Assembly (NCBI GenBank): GCA_947447315.1
Contig: CANFJD010000023.1
Span: forward strand, 1-17,675
Length of the DNA stretch: 17,675 bases
Source of the DNA: Fimbriimonadaceae bacterium
GTDB taxonomy: Bacteria; Armatimonadota; Fimbriimonadia; Fimbriimonadales; Fimbriimonadaceae
Direction of reading: 5' to 3'
Every line of letters begins with the position of its first letter. Within the stretch, counting starts at the first letter, position 1. The notes beneath the pieces are model-generated. The model did not search any database, was not told the origin of the DNA, and was given only the letters and a program-made list of their open reading frames with translations. The translations under genes were made by a program, and so were the position numbers. Below, piece by piece: positions 14,095 through 17,675 of the stretch.

Positions 14095-14771
14095 CCTACC
14101 AGGAAGTAATGGCAAAACTGGCCGAGCTCAGCGGCCCCGAAGTCCCCGAGAACAAACTGCGCTCCGGTGCCGGCTACAGCCAATTCCGGGTGAAAATGGG
14201 CGACCTCCGCGCTCTCGCAAAATCAATCAAGGTCAATCCACCGTTGGCGAGCGAGCTGTGGCAAAGCAAAAATCCCGAAGCCATGATGCTGGCCACCCTC
14301 CTGATGCGGCCCAAGGACCTCTCGCTGGAAGAACTTGCCTCCCTTGCCGCCAGCGTTCCGCTCCCGGTCGTCGCCGATTGGTTGAGCACCAACGTCATCA
14401 AGCTCCACCCGCGAAAAGAAGAACTCCGAGAAAGCTGGATGAACTCCCCCGATGAATTCACCGCCCGCCTTGGCTGGAGCCTCACCGCCGAACGGATCAT
14501 CAAGCAACCCGAAGGTCTGAATCTGGTCACGATCATGGATCGAATTGAAGCGGAAATGCCAACCGCTCCCGTCAACGTGCAATGGAATATGAATTACTCC
14601 CTGGCTGAAATCGGCATCCGCAACCCCGAACTCCGCCCCCGCGCCCTCGCCATGGGCGAAAAAATCGGAGCCTTCCGCGACTATCCCACTTCCAAAGGTT
14701 GCGTCTCTCCCTTCGCCCCCATTTGGATCAACGAAATGGTCAAGCGACAGTCGCCGAATACTGCTGAGTAG
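14091..14771 (+). CDS. DNA alkylation repair (AlkD-like) HEAT-repeat protein
   Basis: The 226-residue protein belongs to the AlkD superfamily of HEAT-like helical repeats (DNA_alkylation). Its path is MTYQEVMAKLAEL, FRVKMGDLRALAKSI, LASELWQSKNPEAMMLATLLM, DEFTARLGWSLTAERI, VQWNMNYSLAEIGIRNPELRPRAL, and GCVSPFAPIWI near the end. True AlkD removes alkylated bases from DNA. I cannot place the AlkD catalytic aspartate and aromatic residues confidently here, so activity remains open; this subgroup is usually labelled DNA alkylation repair by similarity only. The ATG overlaps the stop of the DUF1905 gene, a typical coupling. A second ATG (residue 7) has AGGAAG upstream, but the family normally includes the earlier residues. 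Confidence 0.85.
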   Translation: MTYQEVMAKLAELSGPEVPENKLRSGAGYSQFRVKMGDLRALAKSIKVNPPLASELWQSKNPEAMMLATLLMRPKDLSLEELASLAASVPLPVVADWLSTNVIKLHPRKEELRESWMNSPDEFTARLGWSLTAERIIKQPEGLNLVTIMDRIEAEMPTAPVNVQWNMNYSLAEIGIRNPELRPRALAMGEKIGAFRDYPTSKGCVSPFAPIWINEMVKRQSPNTAE

Positions 14772-14783
14772 TCGTTCATTCCC

Positions 14784-15302
14784 ATGAAAGGCTGGAAATC
14801 CGCCCTCCGCATCATCATCGAATCCACCCTGATGGCGTGCCTACTGGGCATTGCTCTCGACATGGTTACTGCCCACATCGCCGTCGAGTACTTCACCTAC
14901 TATCACGTAAAGGTCGTCGATTCGGAATCCCCCGTTGTGATGGCCCTGGTTTGGGGTGTGTACGCCGCGTATTGGTTTGGGATCATCGCCGGCATCCTCC
15001 TGGTCATCGCCAACGAGGCTCGCAAACAACCTCTGGCGGTATCCCGCATTCGCCGAATCTTGTGTCGTGGCTGCATCGGCATTTGGTCAACCTTGATGCT
15101 GATCCTGGGTGGAACTTACCTTTCGTACGAGCGATTGCACCCCGGCCCGTACAACAACTTCGAAGCTGAACGAAGACTCGCCTCCGTCACCACCACCCAT
15201 TCCACAGAGTACATCCTCGGCGCAATCGTAACCCTGATCGCCTGCTACCTAGTTTGGAGTCACCCGACCCCGATCAATTCCGCCGCTACGGAAACGGATT
15301 AA
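14784..15302 (+). CDS. Four-helix membrane protein of unknown function
   Basis: I do not recognise a family. The 172-residue protein has four clear hydrophobic segments at about 10-32, 51-77, 94-113 and 143-161, with a basic loop (ARKQPLAVSRIRR) between the second and third. It should lie in the inner membrane. No Shine-Dalgarno or start-proximal -10 is seen; the start lies 12 bases after the AlkD-like gene, which suggests it is read from the same transcript as GH26, DUF1905 and AlkD. The codon use is like that of its neighbours. The end overlaps the convergent VanZ-like gene by 17 bases. Confidence 0.75.
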   Translation: MKGWKSALRIIIESTLMACLLGIALDMVTAHIAVEYFTYYHVKVVDSESPVVMALVWGVYAAYWFGIIAGILLVIANEARKQPLAVSRIRRILCRGCIGIWSTLMLILGGTYLSYERLHPGPYNNFEAERRLASVTTTHSTEYILGAIVTLIACYLVWSHPTPINSAATETD

Positions 15303-15801
15303 GGGCAAGAAATCGCAACCCACCAATCAGTCCCATTGCCACACCTCCGAGAGTGAGGATCCGCGATGCCGCACTCATCGAGTCCCGCTTTCCCAATTTC
15401 AGCCAGACCAAGCAAAAACTCACTCCGAGTAAATCAATCAGCCAGTCGCTTACCCGACCGCCGCGACGAGGTACCCAAATTTGGTGTATCTCGTCACTCG
15501 CGGCAAATATGGCCGTCGCCAATACCGCGAAAAGAGTTCTATCCCGCCCCAGCAAATGACGCAAAGCCAAAAACACCAGTACGTACTCGGTGGCGTGCCA
15601 TCCCTTTACAAACATCCACCACCATTCGTTCCAAAAGATCGAGAACTGCGCTTCGGTAACTCTCACCGGTGAGTAGTCGGCGATCCCCTTGACAAACTGT
15701 TTGGAGGTAACGACCGTGGATGAGCTGACAAATATCCCAACTAGTAACAGCCCCAGTGGCCAAACTCTGGACTTCCAGTTGGTCAATTTGCCTCCGCCCA
15801 C
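15286..15801 (-). CDS. VanZ-like family membrane protein
   Basis: The 171-residue protein has four or five membrane helices and the VanZ family signature: the KGWHATEY motif (K66, H69, E72), then ASDEIHQIWVPRRGGRVSDWLIDLLG with D103, E104, H106, Q107, D119 and D123. VanZ gives low-level teicoplanin resistance in enterococci, but most family members have unknown roles; no van genes are nearby, so resistance should not be inferred. The GTG start is eight bases after TATGAT. A TTG five codons later follows GGCGGAGG and could be the true start through a Shine-Dalgarno site; the sequence leaves this open. It follows the flavoprotein gene on the same strand with a 71-base gap. Confidence 0.85.
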   Translation of the reverse strand: MGGGKLTNWKSRVWPLGLLLVGIFVSSSTVVTSKQFVKGIADYSPVRVTEAQFSIFWNEWWWMFVKGWHATEYVLVFLALRHLLGRDRTLFAVLATAIFAASDEIHQIWVPRRGGRVSDWLIDLLGVSFCLVWLKLGKRDSMSAASRILTLGGVAMGLIGGLRFLALNPFP

Positions 15802-15809
15802 CTACCCGA

Positions 15810-15815
15810 ATCATA
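15810..15815 (-). promoter_or_regulatory. -10 element TATGAT before the VanZ-like gene
   Basis: TATGAT ends eight bases before the GTG at 15801, which would give a leader of about two bases. The spacing equals that at the amidohydrolase gene. Confidence 0.4.
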
Positions 15816-15872
15816 TCCGACGCTACCGCGCAGAATCTTCGAGTCAAATACGCACCGATCGGCAAAGTATTC

Positions 15873-16853
15873 TCAGCTATCGCGATCGCTCGAGTGACCT
15901 GGGAACAGCTTCGCCGCCGGATCCAGCCGCGTCTTCGCGAAACAAACCGCCGTTGCTGCCTCACCGACTCCCGTGGCGATCAACTTCAGCTTCTCGGGGA
16001 ACGCACACACGTCACCCACCGCAAAAATTCCGGGCAGATTGGTTTCGTACTTTTCGTCCACCTTCACCTGGTTCTTCTCAATCTCCAGGCCCCAGTCCTT
16101 AATCGGACCGAGATTAGACTTAAATCCGATATTCACAATCACCGCATCGCAGGCAAAGTGCTCCGTCTCCTTCGTCTGCGTATTTTCCAAAGTCACGCCC
16201 GTCAGAACGTCATCGCCGTGAAGCTCCTTCACCGCGTACCAAATCTTCATCTCCACCGCGCTGTTCTTCACCTGCTCCACGCTCTCGTCGTGCGCCTTAA
16301 ACACGTCGCGACGGTGAATCAGAGAAATCTCCGATGCCGTATCCAGCAGGTTCAGTGCCCAGTCAAACGCCGAGTCGCCGCCTCCCACAATCGCCAGTTT
16401 CTTCCCGGCGAAGACCGATTTCTCCTTCACGCCGTAATAAATGCCCTTCCCAAGTAGCTCTTCCTCGCGCGGAATGCCGATCTTCGTCGGGCTAAACGCG
16501 CCGGCTCCGGCCGCGATGATAATCGTCCGCGTCGGCAACTCCTTCCCGCTCGCGGTGGTAATCACGTAATGTCCGTCTACTTGGGAAAGGGAGCTTGCCG
16601 TCTCATCCAATACCAATTCCGGTTGAAACTGCGTCCCCTGCTCAATCATCTGGCGGGCCAAATCTTTGGCCAAAACCTTCGGGAATCCCGGCATGTCGTA
16701 AACGTACTTTTCCGGATAGAGTGCGGTTAGCTGCCCCCCCAACTCGGGCAAGCTATCAATAATCCGTACCGACATTCCGCGCAGGCCCGCGTAAAAACTC
16801 GCGAACAACCCACAAGGGCCGCCGCCGATCACCGTCAAATCCACCGTATTCAT
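15873..16853 (-). CDS. Ferredoxin/flavodoxin-NADP reductase, type 2 (TrxR-like flavoprotein)
   Basis: The 326-residue protein is a two-dinucleotide-domain flavoprotein. FAD binding is shown by DLTVIGGGPCGLFASFYAG (GxGxxG at 10-15) and by GIFAVGDV (275-282). The NADP domain has KLAIVGGGDSAFDWA at about 152-166 and the HRR motif (180-182) for the 2'-phosphate. The CxxC that thioredoxin reductases carry in the NADP domain is absent, and the sequence around LPELGGQLTALYPEKYVYDMPGFP fits type 2 ferredoxin-NADP reductase (YumC group). It should pass electrons between NADPH and ferredoxin or flavodoxin in the cytoplasm; no ferredoxin gene is in the window. The ATG has neither Shine-Dalgarno nor a TAnnnT element upstream, unlike its neighbours. 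Confidence 0.92.
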   Translation of the reverse strand: MNTVDLTVIGGGPCGLFASFYAGLRGMSVRIIDSLPELGGQLTALYPEKYVYDMPGFPKVLAKDLARQMIEQGTQFQPELVLDETASSLSQVDGHYVITTASGKELPTRTIIIAAGAGAFSPTKIGIPREEELLGKGIYYGVKEKSVFAGKKLAIVGGGDSAFDWALNLLDTASEISLIHRRDVFKAHDESVEQVKNSAVEMKIWYAVKELHGDDVLTGVTLENTQTKETEHFACDAVIVNIGFKSNLGPIKDWGLEIEKNQVKVDEKYETNLPGIFAVGDVCAFPEKLKLIATGVGEAATAVCFAKTRLDPAAKLFPGHSSDRDS

Positions 16854-16920
16854 TGCTGTAAAAAGAGCCGGACTCCACGCTGAGCGGTCGGAGATATTTT
16901 AGCTGATGGACGCCGGGCCA

Positions 16921-16926
16921 CAATAT
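16921..16926 (+). promoter_or_regulatory. Possible -10-like hexamer CAATAT before the GAF gene
   Basis: CAATAT ends four bases before the ATG at 16931, so it is a weak member of the start-proximal group. TATTTT at 16895-16900 is an alternative -10 that would give a leader of about 24 bases. Confidence 0.25.
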
Positions 16927-16930
16927 TCCC

Positions 16931-17380
16931 ATGATTTCTCGCAAGGACGCCTTCGCCCTCGTCAGCGGCATTGTCGAAATTCCCATCGCGGGCGAAAGCA
17001 TCCGACAGTTCGCCATGGAGCAACTATCCCAACTCCCCGGCTATGATTGGTGCGGCGTGTACCGACTTGAAGGCGATTCGCTTGTCCTCGATGAGTACGT
17101 TGGCGCTGAGACCGATCACACCGTCATTCTCGTCGGTCGCGGCGTCTGCGGCACTGCCATCGCCGAACGTGCCAACCAAGTCGTCCCGGATGTCCGCGAA
17201 ATCGAAAACTACCTCGCCTGCTCCACCACCACCCGCAGCGAAATCGTCGTCCTGATCGAGCGCAAAGGCGAACTCCTCGGTCAAATCGACATCGATAGCC
17301 ATACCGTCAACCAGTTCGATGAGAGTGACGAAGCGATGCTCACGGAAGTAGCCTCAATCCTCGCCAATCGTTGGGAATAA
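16931..17380 (+). CDS. GAF domain protein, free methionine-(R)-sulfoxide reductase-like
   Basis: The 149-residue protein is one GAF domain with the signature of free methionine-R-sulfoxide reductase: YDWCGVYRLEGDSLVL, VGRGVCGTAIAE (C73), NYLACSTTTRSEIVV (C97, S103, E104), and GQIDIDSHTVNQFDESD. It may reduce free Met-R-sulfoxide in the cytoplasm. Of the three cysteines found in the Escherichia coli enzyme, the two in GRGVCGTA and in the ACS motif remain; the one about ten residues before GRGVCG is replaced here (ETDHTVILV). A nearby C41 in DWCGVY is unusual and might substitute. A plain GAF ligand-binding role is the alternative. It is divergent from the reductase gene, with 77 bases between starts. 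Confidence 0.82.
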   Translation: MISRKDAFALVSGIVEIPIAGESIRQFAMEQLSQLPGYDWCGVYRLEGDSLVLDEYVGAETDHTVILVGRGVCGTAIAERANQVVPDVREIENYLACSTTTRSEIVVLIERKGELLGQIDIDSHTVNQFDESDEAMLTEVASILANRWE

Positions 17381-17409
17381 TGGGTCGCGAGCCATACTAA
17401 GACCCATCC

Positions 17410-17675
17410 ATGGCCCGCGCAATTGTTGAAACCGCCGAAGCAATCCTCGACCAGCCCATTCCGTGCCTCGATAAAGGGTTCGTCCGTCTGGTCGATTACC
17501 TAGGCGGCGACGATCGCATCGTGCAGTCGGCCCGCGTCAGCTATGGTGCCGGCACCAAGAGCTATCGCCAAGACCGTGGCCTCATCCACTATCTGCTCCG
17601 AAACCGCCACACCAGCCCGTTCGAGCAAGTGGTCCTCACCTTCCACGCGAAGATGCCCATCCTGGTCGCCCGCCA
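17410..17675 (+). CDS. thyX: Flavin-dependent thymidylate synthase ThyX, C-terminus cut by window edge
   Basis: ThyX makes dTMP from dUMP using methylene-tetrahydrofolate, FAD and NADPH. The first 88 codons are present: VRLVDYLGGDDRIVQSARVSYG, the conserved LIHYLLRNRHTSPFEQVVLTFHAKMPILVARQ region, and the cut falls just before the diagnostic RHRx7S motif. H and E in RHTSPFEQ are typical dUMP/FAD-site residues. The ATG at 17410 is 29 bases after the GAF stop. No Shine-Dalgarno is visible; TACTAA lies nine bases upstream, a little farther than the -10 elements at other genes. Whether a classical thyA exists elsewhere cannot be seen. Confidence 0.94.
   Translation, partial: MARAIVETAEAILDQPIPCLDKGFVRLVDYLGGDDRIVQSARVSYGAGTKSYRQDRGLIHYLLRNRHTSPFEQVVLTFHAKMPILVAR

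Noticed and set aside
15286..15801. VanZ-like gene as glycopeptide resistance
   Set aside because: No vanA/B/H/X/S/R genes are near and most VanZ family proteins have no link to resistance.
15880..15890. GCGATCGC octamer, as in cyanobacterial HIP1 repeats
   Set aside because: A single copy in the window; HIP1 would be expected many times over such a length.
15756..16457. 233-codon plus-strand frame opposite the flavoprotein reductase
   Set aside because: It lies antisense to clear FAD and NADP motifs, is rich in His, Leu and Arg, and has no recognisable domain.
1..17675. tRNA, rRNA, CRISPR, insertion sequence, prophage or defence system
   Set aside because: I looked for T-arm motifs, regular direct repeats, terminal inverted repeats and transposase, integrase or nuclease-helicase motifs and saw none. 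The window reads as housekeeping and glycan-use genes.

Overview
The window is about 17.7 kb of ordinary chromosome. It has 20 protein genes, two of them cut by the window edges, and no tRNA, rRNA, CRISPR, insertion sequence or phage gene that I can recognise. Several exported proteins with signal peptides and one beta-barrel-like protein suggest a free-living heterotroph with a two-membrane (Gram-negative type) envelope. The genome seems to have moderate GC, uses GTG and TTG starts freely, and rarely uses Shine-Dalgarno sites. The mix of genes would fit a lineage such as Armatimonadota (Fimbriimonadia), but that is only a guess: no marker gene in the window settles the phylum.

Layout. At 1-507 (minus) is the N-terminal part of a DUF1385/YqhQ membrane protein. 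A run of plus-strand genes follows: a 78-aa Cys/His-rich small protein, a NIF3-family metal protein, the tRNA U34 hydroxylase TrhO and an exported esterase. From 4102 to 12644 everything is on the minus strand: an exported peroxiredoxin-like protein, a zinc alcohol dehydrogenase, a CvrA/NhaP2-type cation/proton antiporter, a small MmcQ/YjbR-fold protein, a secreted barrel-like protein, a YtcJ-type exported amidohydrolase and a large exported GH32 fructan hydrolase. Divergent from GH32, and only 78 bp away, is a GH26 beta-mannanase. It leads a tight plus-strand group: DUF1905 protein, AlkD-like HEAT-repeat protein and a four-helix membrane protein. VanZ-like protein and a ferredoxin-NADP reductase-type flavoprotein lie on the minus strand. 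A GAF-domain protein (methionine-R-sulfoxide reductase-like) and the start of thyX close the window on the plus strand.

How the genes work together. There is no single pathway. The clearest functional unit is the divergent GH32/GH26 pair, which would give extracellular breakdown of fructans and mannans from one short intergenic region. Redox and repair functions recur (peroxiredoxin-like, flavoprotein reductase, GAF/fRMsr-like, AlkD-like), but in separate transcription units.

The most notable signal is regulatory. Many genes carry a -10-like hexamer (TAnnnT) ending only 5-8 bases before the start codon, so their mRNAs should be leaderless or nearly so. Only the 78-aa gene has a textbook Shine-Dalgarno site. 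A second notable signal is a 29-bp perfect inverted repeat (11-bp arms) that encloses the -10 element and covers the start codon of the YjbR-like gene, placed as an operator would be.
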